The translations under genes were made by a program, and so were the position numbers. Positions 7,896 to 17,191 of a stretch of 64,000 nucleotides of DNA are shown piece after piece. The notes under the pieces are model-generated. The model did no database searches. It was not told the DNA's origin and saw nothing but the letters and a program-made list of their open reading frames with translations. Position 1 is the first letter of the stretch, and every line of letters begins with the position of its first letter. This stretch comes from Bacteroides caecimuris (GTDB lineage: Bacteria > Bacteroidota > Bacteroidia > Bacteroidales > Bacteroidaceae), in assembly GCF_001688725.2 (NCBI RefSeq), contig NZ_CP015401.2, positions 1,178,001 through 1,242,000 of the forward strand. Reading direction: 5' to 3'.

Positions 7896-10337
7896 TTATT
7901 TCGTCTGAATACGAATATTTCCGGCTTTCACTCCGTTTGCTTTTGCTGTAAATACAATCTCTCCGGCAGTTTCACCAGCTTGCAGGATAGCTGTCAACAT
8001 ACCGTTGAATGCATGCATCTTCGGAAGATGGAATTGTTCAAGGTTCGTCGGATCTCCATTGGCGGCAGCACGATATTTACCCGTTCCCTTTACCGAGAAA
8101 TTTATCAGACGATTATCGGCAGGGCAGAGGTTACCGTCTTTGTCTACTACTTTTACAGTCACATAAGCCAGGTCTTTTCCATCTGCAGTCAGTTCGTTAC
8201 GGTTGCTTACCAGTTCGATGTGATGAGGCTTTCCGGCAGTACGGACTACTTTTTCAGCCACCGCTTTTCCGTTTTTGTCGTAGGCTACTACTTTCACTTC
8301 ACCCGGTTCGTACTTTGTGTCCATCCACATCAGACGATAGCGGTTCTTTAGCGAACTATTATTCTTGCTTTGTTTTCCATAACTTTTGCCATTGATAAAC
8401 AATTCGGCAGTAGGATAATTAGTGTACACAAAAACGGGAGTCACTTCACCTTCACGTCCCGGCCAGGTCCAGTGAGGCAGGATATGCAAAGTTTCCGCTT
8501 CCTTGTTCCATACACTACGGTAAAGATAATAGCGGTCTTTAGGTAAACTGGCAAGGTCGATGATACCAAACATTGAACTGTGGTTAGGCCATGAATCCGT
8601 ATCGTATGGTGACGGTTCACCCAGATAATCGAATCCGGTCCATACGAATTGTCCGATGGTCCAATGATGATCGTCAGCTAATGCAAAGTCCTCGTCCGGA
8701 ATATTCGACCAAGGACAAACTTCCACATCGTATGAAGAGCATTGATGATCTTCATATTTTGCCCCTTTCTTATCCTCCACCGGGAACTTGTACACGCCGC
8801 GTGAGCTGACGGTAGAAGCCGTTTCGCTTCCCAGAATCAGATTCTGAGGGAGTTGGTCGTATGACTCCTGATAGCGTTGCGTACGGTAATTAAGTCCCGG
8901 AATGTCAATCATTGCTGCAAATCCGTTGGCAAGTACACAAGTCACCTGGTCCATTCCGCAAGTGGCAGGACGGGTAGGATCTTCACGATGGCAGATATCC
9001 TGTAGGAATTTGGCCACTTTATAACCGACAGGACTGCATTGAGTCGGTACTTCGTTGCCGATACTCCACATAACGATGCAAGGGTTATTCCGGTAATTAT
9101 GGAGCATATTTATCATATCACGTTCCGCCCATTCATCGAAGTAGCGGTGATAACCATTTTTACATTTGGCGATGTCCCATTCGTCGAACGGTTCGATCAT
9201 CATCATAAATCCCATTTCGTCACACAACGCAACGAGTTCGGGAGTCGGCATATTATGAGAAGTACGGATTGCGTCGCATCCCATATCTTTCAATAGCGTA
9301 AGCTGATGACGCAGTGCTGCTACATTGATAGCGGCGCCCAACGGACCTAAATCGTGGTGATTACATACCCCCTGGAATTTGCGGTGCTCCCCGTTCAGGT
9401 AGAACCCTTTGTCGGCAATATATTCAATGCTGCGGATACCGAAACGTGTGGTGTAAGTATCTACCAGTTTATCATCCGCATAAATTTTAGAGACAGCCTT
9501 GTAAAGCGACGGACTTTCCGGCGACCAGAGTTCGGGCGCGTTGATAATAAAATTTTGTTCAAAAGGCTGTCCGTGATTAATGCGGCTTGTATTCTCTTTG
9601 TGGGTAACAACTTTACCTTCCGGAGAAAGAATTTCCGTTTCTACACGGATGGCTGTTTTCTCACCGGCATTGTCTATCTTCGTTTGGAGACGTATGGCTG
9701 CAAAATCTTTGCTGACGTGAGGAGTTGTGATTTGCGTTCCCCATACAGGCACATGGATCTTGTCAGTCACAATCAGGTGTACATTGCGATACAAACCTGC
9801 TCCCGGATACCAGCGCGAAGATTGCGGACGGTTTTCCAAACGCACGGCAAGCGTATTGTTTTTACCATCTTTATTCAATAAAGAAGTCACATTGCAATGA
9901 AAAGAATTGTAGCCGAAAGGCCAGAAACAAGCTTCTTTCCCATTGATGTAGACACGCGCTTCACTCATGGCACCGTCAAAAAGTAGTGTCACTTCTTTAT
10001 CGGCAGGGGCGTCAAAACTGGTACGATACCATCCGGTACCTACATAAGGAAGACCGCCGGTACGTCCTGTCTTCAAGGAAGCTTTTTTCTCAAAGTTCTG
10101 TGTCACTGCCACATTCTGAAGATCATTGTTCATGTCGAATGGACCAAAAATTGCCCAGTCGTGTGGAATAACAACCGATTCCCATTTAGTGTCATTGAAC
10201 TCCGGCTGACTAGCCTCTTTAAAGTCTCCTTTACTGAATTTCCAGTTCTTTTCCAGCAGTGCCTCACTGCGTTGCGCTTGCATGGTGCAGGCGGTGCCCA
10301 TCAAAAATACAGCTAATAACTGTTTGAGGTGTTTCAT
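7896..10337 (-). CDS. Secreted glycoside hydrolase family 2 (probable beta-galactosidase)
   Basis: 813 residues (815 if the ATG two codons upstream is used). The signal peptide MKHLKQLLAVFLMGTACTMQA directs it to the periplasm or surface. The domain order is typical of GH2: jelly-roll sugar-binding domain (about 30-200), Ig-like domain (205-310) and TIM barrel (315-620) with acid/base Glu in WSIGNEVP (Glu431 counted from the longer start) and nucleophile Glu in LGSETAS (Glu507). C-terminal Ig-like domains of the DUF4982/C5 type follow. GH2 covers beta-galactosidases, glucuronidases and mannosidases; beta-galactosidase is the best guess. As I recall it, the orthologue in B. thetaiotaomicron stands at the edge of a galactan locus close to the heparin regulator. 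Confidence 0.9.
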   Translation of the reverse strand: MKHLKQLLAVFLMGTACTMQAQRSEALLEKNWKFSKGDFKEASQPEFNDTKWESVVIPHDWAIFGPFDMNNDLQNVAVTQNFEKKASLKTGRTGGLPYVGTGWYRTSFDAPADKEVTLLFDGAMSEARVYINGKEACFWPFGYNSFHCNVTSLLNKDGKNNTLAVRLENRPQSSRWYPGAGLYRNVHLIVTDKIHVPVWGTQITTPHVSKDFAAIRLQTKIDNAGEKTAIRVETEILSPEGKVVTHKENTSRINHGQPFEQNFIINAPELWSPESPSLYKAVSKIYADDKLVDTYTTRFGIRSIEYIADKGFYLNGEHRKFQGVCNHHDLGPLGAAINVAALRHQLTLLKDMGCDAIRTSHNMPTPELVALCDEMGFMMMIEPFDEWDIAKCKNGYHRYFDEWAERDMINMLHNYRNNPCIVMWSIGNEVPTQCSPVGYKVAKFLQDICHREDPTRPATCGMDQVTCVLANGFAAMIDIPGLNYRTQRYQESYDQLPQNLILGSETASTVSSRGVYKFPVEDKKGAKYEDHQCSSYDVEVCPWSNIPDEDFALADDHHWTIGQFVWTGFDYLGEPSPYDTDSWPNHSSMFGIIDLASLPKDRYYLYRSVWNKEAETLHILPHWTWPGREGEVTPVFVYTNYPTAELFINGKSYGKQSKNNSSLKNRYRLMWMDTKYEPGEVKVVAYDKNGKAVAEKVVRTAGKPHHIELVSNRNELTADGKDLAYVTVKVVDKDGNLCPADNRLINFSVKGTGKYRAAANGDPTNLEQFHLPKMHAFNGMLTAILQAGETAGEIVFTAKANGVKAGNIRIQTK

Positions 10338-10369
10338 GTTCATTTTCTATTTTCAGGTATCAAATCTTC

Positions 10370-10377
10370 AAATGTAA
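10370..10377 (-). promoter_or_regulatory. -7 promoter box for the GH2 gene
   Basis: Reads TACATTTG on the minus strand (TAnnTTTG), 33 bases before the ATG. No clear -33 element. Confidence 0.45.
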
Positions 10378-10394
10378 GAAAAATATCGGTTACA

Positions 10395-10426
10395 CTTGTA
10401 AATATCCCGCTCTTTTTGTTCCTTTG
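10395..10426 (+). promoter_or_regulatory. Probable promoter of the small lipoprotein gene
   Basis: CTTG at 10395-10398 is followed after 20 bases by TTCCTTTG at 10419-10426. This is one mismatch from TAnnTTTG at the normal Bacteroides spacing, 30 bases before the ATG at 10456. Confidence 0.4.
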
Positions 10427-10455
10427 CCATCTATTTATAAACAGAAAACTTACGT

Positions 10456-11004
10456 ATGGGAAAACTAGTTTATTGGCTTTTATTGCCGTTGGCAGTGGCG
10501 GTGAGTGCATGTGGCGGTAAAAAAGGAATAGAGAACCAGTCGCTGCTGGCAAGAATAGACAGTATAGATGCTCACGGATTGCAGCGTATGCAGACGTCTA
10601 AGAGCGAAACAAACTTTAAGTTTAAAGGAAAAGAGTATCATTCTTTTGTTTCACGTACTCCGGACGAAAGTCTGCCTCATGTGACAAACGAGATGGGAGA
10701 TACTTATGTCGACAATAAAATAGTGCTGCGCCTGACACGCGGTAACGAAACGGTATTGAACAAGACGTTTACCAAGAATGATTTTTCATCCGTAGTCGAT
10801 GCGAAATTTCTCTCGAAATCTATATTGGAAGGTCTTGTATACGACAAGACCACTTCTCAGGGCATTGTATATGCCGCAAGTGTTTGTTATCCGCAGACAG
10901 ATTTGTATATGCCGCTTTCTATAACGATTACCGCCGATGGAAAAATGAGTATACGGAAAGTAGATATGCTTGACGAAAATTTGAACGATGAAGCGCCCAA
11001 TTAA
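10456..11004 (+). CDS. Small putative lipoprotein, DUF4738-like
   Basis: 182 residues. The lipoprotein signal MGKLVYWLLLPLAVAVSAC ends in a lipobox cysteine (VSAC, Cys19). The rest is soluble, with beta-type alternation and no enzyme motif. It resembles the Bacteroides lipoprotein family DUF4738 from memory, but no function is known. It is read divergently from the GH2 gene and co-directionally with the heparin lyase, with a terminator between them. Confidence 0.75.
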   Translation: MGKLVYWLLLPLAVAVSACGGKKGIENQSLLARIDSIDAHGLQRMQTSKSETNFKFKGKEYHSFVSRTPDESLPHVTNEMGDTYVDNKIVLRLTRGNETVLNKTFTKNDFSSVVDAKFLSKSILEGLVYDKTTSQGIVYAASVCYPQTDLYMPLSITITADGKMSIRKVDMLDENLNDEAPN

Positions 11005-11060
11005 GCTTCCAGGCGGGTATTGACAGCAAAATTACACAAATGTGAAAACATTTTAGACAA

Positions 11061-11098
11061 ACGAAAGGCAACCTCATCGGCTGCCTTTCGTATTTTTG
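11061..11098 (+). terminator. Terminator whose T-tract doubles as the next gene's -7 box
   Basis: ACGAAAGGCA (11061-11070) pairs with TGCCTTTCGT (11082-11091). The T-rich tail TATTTTTG (11091-11098) is at the same time an exact TAnnTTTG box 28 bases before the heparin lyase ATG. Ending of the lipoprotein transcript and start of the next one are thus packed into 38 bases. Confidence 0.6.
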
Positions 11099-11126
11099 CA
11101 CATCAACAAATTTAATACCGAATAGA

Positions 11127-12323
11127 ATGAAGAAAAACGTTTTTATTATTTGCGTGCTGGCATTAGGATGCACGGCGATGGCTGAACAAGTCGAGAAACC
11201 CAGTCCGGCTATAGAAACCCAGACTTTGGTGCCACTGACCGAGCGTGTAAATGTACAGGCAGATTCGGCATGTGTCAATCAGATTATAGATGGTTGTTGG
11301 GTAGCAGTCGGAACTAAAAAAGCGCATGCCATTCAACGTGATTTCAACCTTATGTTCAACGGAAAACCTTCTTATCGTTTTGAATTGAAAGAAGATGATA
11401 ACACATTGTCCGGATATGCAGCGGGGGAAACAAAAGGGCGTGCGGAATTTTCTTATTGTTATGCAACTTCCGATGATTTCAAAGGCAAGCCAGCCGATAC
11501 ATATAAGAAAGCACAAATAATGAAAACTGTATATCATCATGGAAAAGGTATTTGTCCGCAAGGTGCTTCCCGCGATTATGAGTTTTCGGTATATATTCCT
11601 TCTACGTTAGGCAGTGATGTTTCCACCATTTTTGCTCAATGGCATGGAATGCCGGATCGTACTTTGGTACAGACTCCACAGGGTGAAGTGAAGAAACTGA
11701 CAGCAGATGAGTTCATGGAACTGGACAAGACTACTATTTTTAAGAAAAACATGGGATACGAAAAGAAACCCAAGCTGGACAAGCAAGGTAATCCGGTGAA
11801 AGACCAACAAGGCAATCCTGTTTATCAAGCCGGAAAGGCGAACGGATGGCTGGTGGAACAAGGTGGCTATCCTCCATTGGCATTCGGATTTTCTGGCGGA
11901 TGGTTCTATATTAAAGCAAACTCCGACCGTAAATGGCTGACAGATAAAGACGACCGTTGCAACGCAAATCCGGGAAAGACACCGGTTATGAAACCAGTGA
12001 CATCTACATATAAAGCATCGACCATTGCTTACAAAATGCCTTTCGCCGATTTTCCGAAAGATTGTTGGATTACCTTCCGTATTCATATCGATTGGACAGT
12101 CTATGGCAAAGAGGCGGAAACAATTGTAAAGCCGGGTATGCTTGATGTACAGATGGACTATCAGGAAAAAGGGAAAAAAGTTAGTAAACATATTGTGGAC
12201 AATGAGAAAATCATGGTTGGACGTAACGACGATGATGGTTATTACTTTAAGTTCGGTATTTACCGCGTAGGTAATAGCACGAAGCCGGTATGTTACAATC
12301 TGGCAAACTATTCAGAGAGGTAA
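11127..12323 (+). CDS. Heparin lyase I (polysaccharide lyase family 13)
   Basis: 398 residues with a signal peptide (MKKNVFIICVLALGCTAMA). It cleaves sulfated uronate-containing stretches of heparin by beta-elimination. Segments such as QWHGMPDRTLVQTPQGEVKK, NGWLVEQGGYPPLAFGFSGG and FRIHIDWTVYGKEAETIVKP are nearly identical to what I know of the B. thetaiotaomicron enzyme BT4675, including the active-site region around QWHG and the C-terminal YYFKFGIYRVG. Full length, with no missing residues noticed. Its product would feed the glycosaminoglycan pathway probably controlled by the HTCS at the left edge. Confidence 0.95.
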   Translation: MKKNVFIICVLALGCTAMAEQVEKPSPAIETQTLVPLTERVNVQADSACVNQIIDGCWVAVGTKKAHAIQRDFNLMFNGKPSYRFELKEDDNTLSGYAAGETKGRAEFSYCYATSDDFKGKPADTYKKAQIMKTVYHHGKGICPQGASRDYEFSVYIPSTLGSDVSTIFAQWHGMPDRTLVQTPQGEVKKLTADEFMELDKTTIFKKNMGYEKKPKLDKQGNPVKDQQGNPVYQAGKANGWLVEQGGYPPLAFGFSGGWFYIKANSDRKWLTDKDDRCNANPGKTPVMKPVTSTYKASTIAYKMPFADFPKDCWITFRIHIDWTVYGKEAETIVKPGMLDVQMDYQEKGKKVSKHIVDNEKIMVGRNDDDGYYFKFGIYRVGNSTKPVCYNLANYSER

Positions 12324-12349
12324 TTAGTTAAAAGGTAGAAAGAGAGTGG

Positions 12350-12390
12350 TATCCGGATGTCCTTTGGTGAGCATCCGGATATTTTTTTAT
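12350..12390 (+). terminator. Rho-independent terminator after the heparin lyase gene
   Basis: The perfect stem TATCCGGATG / CATCCGGATA (12350-12359 and 12372-12381) is followed by a run of seven T. Confidence 0.9.
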
Positions 12391-12415
12391 AGGTTAATAA
12401 TCTAAAAAATAATTA

Positions 12416-13234
12416 GTGATGCAAATGATGAACAAAAATGGATTTAGCCGATGTGCGGAATCTTACATCGGTCGTTTGCGGAAGGAAGGACGGTATTCTA
12501 CAGCACATGTTTACAAAAATGCCATCTTTTCTTTCAGCAAATTTTGCGGCACGTCTAATGTGTCGTTCAGGCAGATCACCCGCGAGCGTTTACGATGTTA
12601 CGGTCAGTATCTTTACGAGTGTGGCTTGAAGCTCAATACGATTTCTACGTACATGCGTATGCTTCGTAGTATTTACAATCGGGGAGTGGAAGCAGGCAGT
12701 GCGCCTTATATTCCGCGGCTGTTTCATGATGTGTATACGGGAGTCGATGTCTGTCAGAAGAAAGCGTTGTCCGTTTCAGAGTTGTATAAACTTCTGTATG
12801 AAGATCCCCAGTCGGAACGTTTACGTCGTACGCAAGCCATTGCTGCCCTGATGTTTCAATTTTGTGGCATGTCGTTTGCAGATTTAGCTCATCTGGAGAA
12901 ATCGGCACTCGATCAGAATGTGTTGCGATACAATCGTATCAAAACCAAAACCCCGATGAGTGTGGAAGTGCTGAATACTGCAAAGGAAATAATTAATCAG
13001 CTTCGTAGCAAGGAAACTTCTCATCCTGACTGTCCGGATTATCTATTTGATATTCTTCGTGGGGATAAAAAACGGACAGATGAAAGAGGTTACCGGGAAT
13101 ATCAGTCCGCTCTCTGTCGATTTAATAATTCTCTGAAGGACTTGGCAAGAGCATTACATTTGCAATCTCCCGTCACTTCCTATACGCTCCGTCATAAATG
13201 GGAATATTATAAAAATATCACTGTATGTATTTGA
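12416..13234 (+). pseudogene. Tyrosine-type site-specific recombinase, C-terminally truncated
   Basis: 272 residues are left of a protein normally about 310-320 long. The N-terminal SAM-like core-binding domain (about 10-110) and the start of the catalytic domain are intact, but the arginine-histidine motif YTLRHKW (residues 255-261) is followed by the unrelated tail EYYKNITVCI. The second histidine and the catalytic tyrosine (normally in an HxS..TT..Y region) are absent. The break lies near 13196-13200. Start codon GTG at 12416, or one of the ATGs at 12419-12428. The family resembles the chromosomal integrases near Bacteroides surface-structure loci. It marks the left boundary of the accessory island. 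Confidence 0.85.
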
Positions 13235-13451
13235 ATTACAATAATATACAAAACAATAGATTTCTTAGGTTAACAAAATAGTAACATAATCATTCAAAAT
13301 TCAGCCAATCAACACAAAATCGTAAGAAGTAAGTTCCAACCTCAAATCACTCCCTATATTTGATATTTTTTGCCTCCCAAAAGAAAAATCACCGAGTGTG
13401 TTTTCCACTCAGTGCATAATCAAGCAATCAGCCGGATGAGTTTATAATAAT
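13235..13451. other. AT-rich junction DNA without a gene
   Basis: Between the truncated integrase and the repeat pair I see no open frame, RNA or clear element end. It contains a weak hairpin (GTGTGTTTTCCACTCAGTGC region near 13395-13415). Confidence 0.5.
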
Positions 13452-13501
13452 AGGTTTAATTGAATCTTGTATATATACTACAAGGACTAAACTAAACCTG
13501 T
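13452..13501. repeat. 51-bp palindromic direct repeat, copy 1
   Basis: Outer arms AGGTTTA / TAAACCT and the inner palindrome CTTGTATATATACTACAAG. Copy 2 begins 108 bases further on and differs at only a few positions, all outside the inner palindrome. The layout of short inverted arms around a 7-base spacer resembles a tyrosine-recombinase core site. Confidence 0.75.
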
Positions 13502-13559
13502 CATATTTTACTTTTAAGATTTTCTTTTTTGGAAAGCAAGATTCTCCAACTTTAGAAAA

Positions 13560-13611
13560 ACAGGTTTAATGAAATCTTGTATATATACTACAAGAACCGG
13601 ACTAAACCTGT
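13560..13611. repeat. 51-bp palindromic direct repeat, copy 2
   Basis: Outer arms ACAGGTTTA / TAAACCTGT and the same inner palindrome as copy 1. The surviving part of hxsB runs out of this copy, so the repeat lies at or across the break point of hxsB. Confidence 0.75.
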
Positions 13612-14050
13612 ATTCCTTTACGCTTTGCCAAGTCGCCCGTAAGAATATGGAAGACCATTCTGCCGATATGACAAAAAAGACGGCAAAGAATGTGGTAAAA
13701 ACCATATTCCAGTCACCTTCTCCTGTTATCAAAATAGAGTTTCAAGGCGGCGACCCTTCTACGGACTTTGACATGGTTAAGTATATCATTGAAGAAGCCG
13801 AGTGGCAGAATCTTTTTAAGAAAAGAGAATTGGATTTTGTCATTTGTACCAACCTTACGTTGCTCAATGAGGATATGGTGAAATATCTGAAGAAGCACAA
13901 ATGTATGATTTCTACTTCTTTGGATGGTCCAAAGGATTTGCATGACATGAACCGTCCACTGCAAAATAAGGAGTTAGACCATCATGCGATTTTTGAAAGG
14001 AATCTCGCTATGATACGACAAATTTGGGGCGATAACGAATGTGTTTCTGG
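13569..14050 (+). pseudogene. hxsB: hxsB, N-terminal fragment (His-Xaa-Ser system radical SAM maturase)
   Basis: The frame from 13569 reads into clear HxsB-like sequence from about 13627: CQVARKNMEDHSADM, then IFQSPSPVIKIEFQGGDPST (the GGDP glycine motif that binds the SAM methionine group), FVICTNLTLLNEDM and ISTSLDGPKDLHD. Only the last cysteine of the radical-SAM CxxxCxxC motif is present (TLCQVAR); the residues carrying the other two are missing, as is the normal N-terminal region of about 130 residues. After NECVS the coding sequence runs into an inserted element at about 14046. The remainder of the protein continues at 24504-25202. The product cannot hold the 4Fe-4S cluster, so it is dead. 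Confidence 0.85.
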
Positions 14051-14816
14051 CGCAATGGAGACGCACATTTTTACCATCTTTACGAACGATATTTGCTTTG
14101 GTACAAATAAGACGGAATGCTTGTTGTAATTCATGTTGAGGTACTCCATTTCCTCTTTTATCAAGGAATAAATGATTGTCGACAAAATGATTTTCTTTTA
14201 CTATACTCTTTCTCCAGTCAAGATATAATTTTAGCATTTTCATAACTGGAGCGTTTGCTGTAACCAGTCTACTCTTATGGAATTTCGTTTCATTGATATA
14301 TAACAAATCATTATTTAGATCTATATCTTCAACTAATAGTCGTGTCGCTTCACCAGAACGCAAACCAAGACAGTAAGTCAATTTCAACATTGTTTGTATG
14401 ACATACGGATATTCAATATTATATCGTTGTCGGTAACAAAGTGCAGTAGCAAAAATTTTATTCAATTCATCCGTACTATATATATACGGTGTAAAATCAT
14501 GTCTGATTGTAGGACGAATTTTGGGTAACGGGATAGAATGTATAAACTTTCTGGAAAATGCCCACACGAAGAAGCGTTCAAGCTTGCAGAATTGATAATC
14601 CCAATACCGAGTATAATTATTATTTTTACGTCCTTTACAGTTTAAGACGTTCTGGCAGTCTGTTTCTTTAATCTCATCAAGTTCAACAATAGGATTTATA
14701 TATCTCTCAAAGCGCAGTAAGAAATATCTTACATCTCTAATCTTTTCTCCCAGACTTTCCTTATAGGAAAGATAGAGATGAATGGCTTCTTTTATATTCA
14801 TAACATGACCTCCCAT
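14046..14816 (-). pseudogene. Tyrosine recombinase, C-terminally truncated at the element edge
   Basis: The frame is open 13974-14816, but only the part above about 14046 is recombinase. Visible: core-binding domain (about 5-110) and catalytic domain with the first arginine (CLGLRSGEATRL), the lysine beta-strand region (ETKFHKSRLVTAN) and the HxxR motif (RLHCARNTF). After that the frame continues into antisense hxsB, so the second histidine and the catalytic tyrosine are gone. It overlaps the upstream recombinase by 19 bases (stop 14798, start 14816), so the two are translationally coupled. The protein is probably inactive in this configuration. Confidence 0.8.
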
Positions 14817-16351
14817 TCTATTTGTGAGACTTTACGCAGATTAGTAATATCTATTTTTGAATAGATTCTGGTTGTATCTTGTAATCGATGCCCCAGGATG
14901 TCCCCGATTTCTTTTAAAGAAACACCATTGTTGATTAGATTGGAAGCACACGCATGGCGCAAAGAATGCCCACCAATGTGTTTTATGTTGATTGGTATTT
15001 TAAGTCCTTTGTATGCATCCGAAACAATCTTATAAATGCATGATCTTGTTAAAGACTTATATGGCATGAATGTAGTCATAAAAACCTCCTCAACTTTTCT
15101 TTTGTTGTCCCTTCCATTTACGATATAATCAATTAAAAGATTGTAGACATACGGTGATAATGGTAAGCTTTGCACATGCCCATTTTTTACATGATAGAAA
15201 CATAGCTGTCTTTTATCCCAATCTATGTCTCTCAATTTAAGTCTTGTGACCTCACTCGTTCTTAAGCCATAAATTGAAAGTAGGGCTAATATCGCAGTAT
15301 TACGTTTGCCTACTTTTGTAGAGATATCATAAAAGGACAACAATTTCTCTACAATATCCCAAGAAGGTGCAGAGGGCAATGTTGATAAACTGTACTCTTT
15401 AGGATGGCGTATTCCTTCTACACAAATATCACAGATTCCTTTGAAGTTTAAGAATTTTACGTACTCTCTGATATTTGTTGTAAGGAGAGAAAGAGTTCGT
15501 TTGCAACATCCTGCATTGTGTCTATACTGTATATATTCGTCAATCACAGAAATATTTAAATGGGCTAAGTCTGTTTTATCCTGAATAAAGAAAGAGAAAT
15601 CATTTATCCTTGAATGTCTTCCTTTTAATGTAATATCAGAAAGTCCTTTCATTGATTTAGACCAATTAATATATTCAATAATTAAATCATTATCACGTGG
15701 GAGTTGCTCTTGAGAACGTTCAAGTATACCAATAAAACTTAGCCATTTTATTGAAACCGCTTTAAAGGTTTTCATCCATTTAAGACTGTTATACGCAGCT
15801 AACCTAATAATTGTCTTGTCTAAGACATGTTGGTGTATTATCTTTTTTTCACTTATTCCTAATTCATCTATAATATGGAGTTGCATTTCTGCATGTTCCC
15901 GAAGTCTATTAAATGACATTCCAAGTGACTGCATATAATTTAAATAAGACAGTCTTTCGTGATACATGGGATAGGTGATATACCTAATGCGATAATGGCA
16001 TATTGTGCTAAAATGATTGAATAATAAATTATGATCACAATACCTTAGGTCGAGACGCCCTATTTCATTTAACCAATTGATGGTTGTACTGATGAAGAAT
16101 TTGATTTGTTTTTGATTTCTGAAAAGAGAACTTTTTTCTAAGATCTCATCCAGAGTGATAATAGACTTATCTTTATCCTTAAGAGATAAGATATTTACAG
16201 TTTCTAGTAAAAGAGATGCAAGAATTTGCAATTCTCTTGTTTGGCATCCTTCCGATTGCTTCCTAACGAGAAAATCTTCTCTTTCCTTTAATAAAGGAAC
16301 ACCTCTATGCTTAAGGAGATTTGATTCACTTTTAAATAATAATTCCAGCAT
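14798..16351 (-). CDS. Large tyrosine recombinase/transposase (517 aa)
   Basis: Complete catalytic set: Arg in IYGLRTSEVTRL, HxxR in GGHSLRHACAS, His in LGHRLQDTTRIYSKID and the nucleophile Tyr in the same segment. The N-terminal half (1-230) is longer than in simple integrases, recalling TnpB of Tn554-type transposons, which work as a set of recombinases. The gene downstream overlaps it. No third recombinase is seen upstream (16352-16476 is noncoding). Confidence 0.88.
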   Translation of the reverse strand: MLELLFKSESNLLKHRGVPLLKEREDFLVRKQSEGCQTRELQILASLLLETVNILSLKDKDKSIITLDEILEKSSLFRNQKQIKFFISTTINWLNEIGRLDLRYCDHNLLFNHFSTICHYRIRYITYPMYHERLSYLNYMQSLGMSFNRLREHAEMQLHIIDELGISEKKIIHQHVLDKTIIRLAAYNSLKWMKTFKAVSIKWLSFIGILERSQEQLPRDNDLIIEYINWSKSMKGLSDITLKGRHSRINDFSFFIQDKTDLAHLNISVIDEYIQYRHNAGCCKRTLSLLTTNIREYVKFLNFKGICDICVEGIRHPKEYSLSTLPSAPSWDIVEKLLSFYDISTKVGKRNTAILALLSIYGLRTSEVTRLKLRDIDWDKRQLCFYHVKNGHVQSLPLSPYVYNLLIDYIVNGRDNKRKVEEVFMTTFMPYKSLTRSCIYKIVSDAYKGLKIPINIKHIGGHSLRHACASNLINNGVSLKEIGDILGHRLQDTTRIYSKIDITNLRKVSQIEWEVML

Positions 16352-16447
16352 ATTGTTTGTGGTTCCATTTGAGGTCCCATAAAAATATGCATAATTTTAT
16401 GTAGTGAAAAAAATCTTATAGATTGATTTACAATATTTTATTCTATG

Positions 16448-16476
16448 ATGCCAACATAAATATAATGCCAACATAA
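16448..16476. repeat. Tandem 12-bp repeat beside the IS66 remnant
   Basis: ATGCCAACATAA occurs at 16448-16459 and again at 16465-16476, directly abutting the IS66 transposase remnant. It may be the scar of the deletion that removed the front of the older IS66 copy. Confidence 0.5.
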
Positions 16477-16689
16477 GGCCGCAAGAACTATCTCTTCTGC
16501 GGCAATCATGAAGCAGCTGAAGATGCTGCTGTGATTTACTCTCTGATGGGATGCTGCAAAGCGGTAGGCGTAGACTTCAATGAGTGGATGAACTACTTCC
16601 TTAACCACGTTCATGAGTATGATAATGATTACTCAAAGGACTTGGCTGAGTTGCTTCCTTACTCGTTCAAAGAGCGTGCAATCATTTAA
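16477..16689 (+). pseudogene. IS66-family TnpC transposase, C-terminal remnant
   Basis: 71 codons ending in a natural stop encode the last part of an IS66 transposase: RKNYLFCGNHEAAEDAAVIY, then FNEWMNYFLNH and LLPYSFKERAII. The aligned end of the intact copy nearby reads RKNYLFCGNDASAYRAAIVY, so this belongs to a different IS66 subgroup. Its tail and right terminal repeat continue beyond the younger IS66 inserted at 16742. Confidence 0.88.
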
Positions 16690-16813
16690 GAATCTCCTAA
16701 AAAGTAAGAGATGTCTCTTAAAAACTGGAACTTTTTCAGAGGTAAGCATTCGGTAAACCACGTATTTTTTCCTCAAACTTCCGTCATTAACTTTACGTCC
16801 AAAAAGCAAAGTT

Positions 16814-17191
16814 ATGATGACACGAGAAGAAGTAGCAGAGATAATGAACTACTGCAAAGAGCACAAAGTGACTTATAAGTCAAGATTAGAGGAACTCAAT
16901 ATCCCCATATGGCGGTTTTATGACAGCAAATCCCGTTATGCCGCCGAGCAATCATCTGGTAAAACGGCTCAAGGTGAGTTTATCGAGCTTCCGCACAGCG
17001 GATCTTTTGTTCCTGTTCCTTCATTTGCCGGTACAACCGGACGGAAACAGAAAAGCACACCGGCCACGCCAAACGGATTGAAAGAGATAGAAATACGTAC
17101 CCCGGCCGGTAGTGCCATATGCATTTGCGGTGAGCTAAATGAAAAGGAACTGTTTTCAATCATCCAGGCCTGCAGCCATGTTCAACCTTAA
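16814..17191 (+). CDS. tnpA: IS66 TnpA accessory protein
   Basis: 125 residues with an N-terminal helix-turn-helix-like part (MMTREEVAEIMNYCKEHKVT) and a proline/threonine-rich middle, ending in the family pattern IEIRTPAGSAICICGELNEK. TnpA is needed for IS66 transposition, but its exact role is unknown. It overlaps tnpB by 14 bases from the chosen tnpB start. Confidence 0.88.
   Translation: MMTREEVAEIMNYCKEHKVTYKSRLEELNIPIWRFYDSKSRYAAEQSSGKTAQGEFIELPHSGSFVPVPSFAGTTGRKQKSTPATPNGLKEIEIRTPAGSAICICGELNEKELFSIIQACSHVQP

Noticed and set aside
13452..13611. Possible CRISPR
   Set aside because: Only two repeat copies, imperfect, palindromic over the whole length, with no cas genes.
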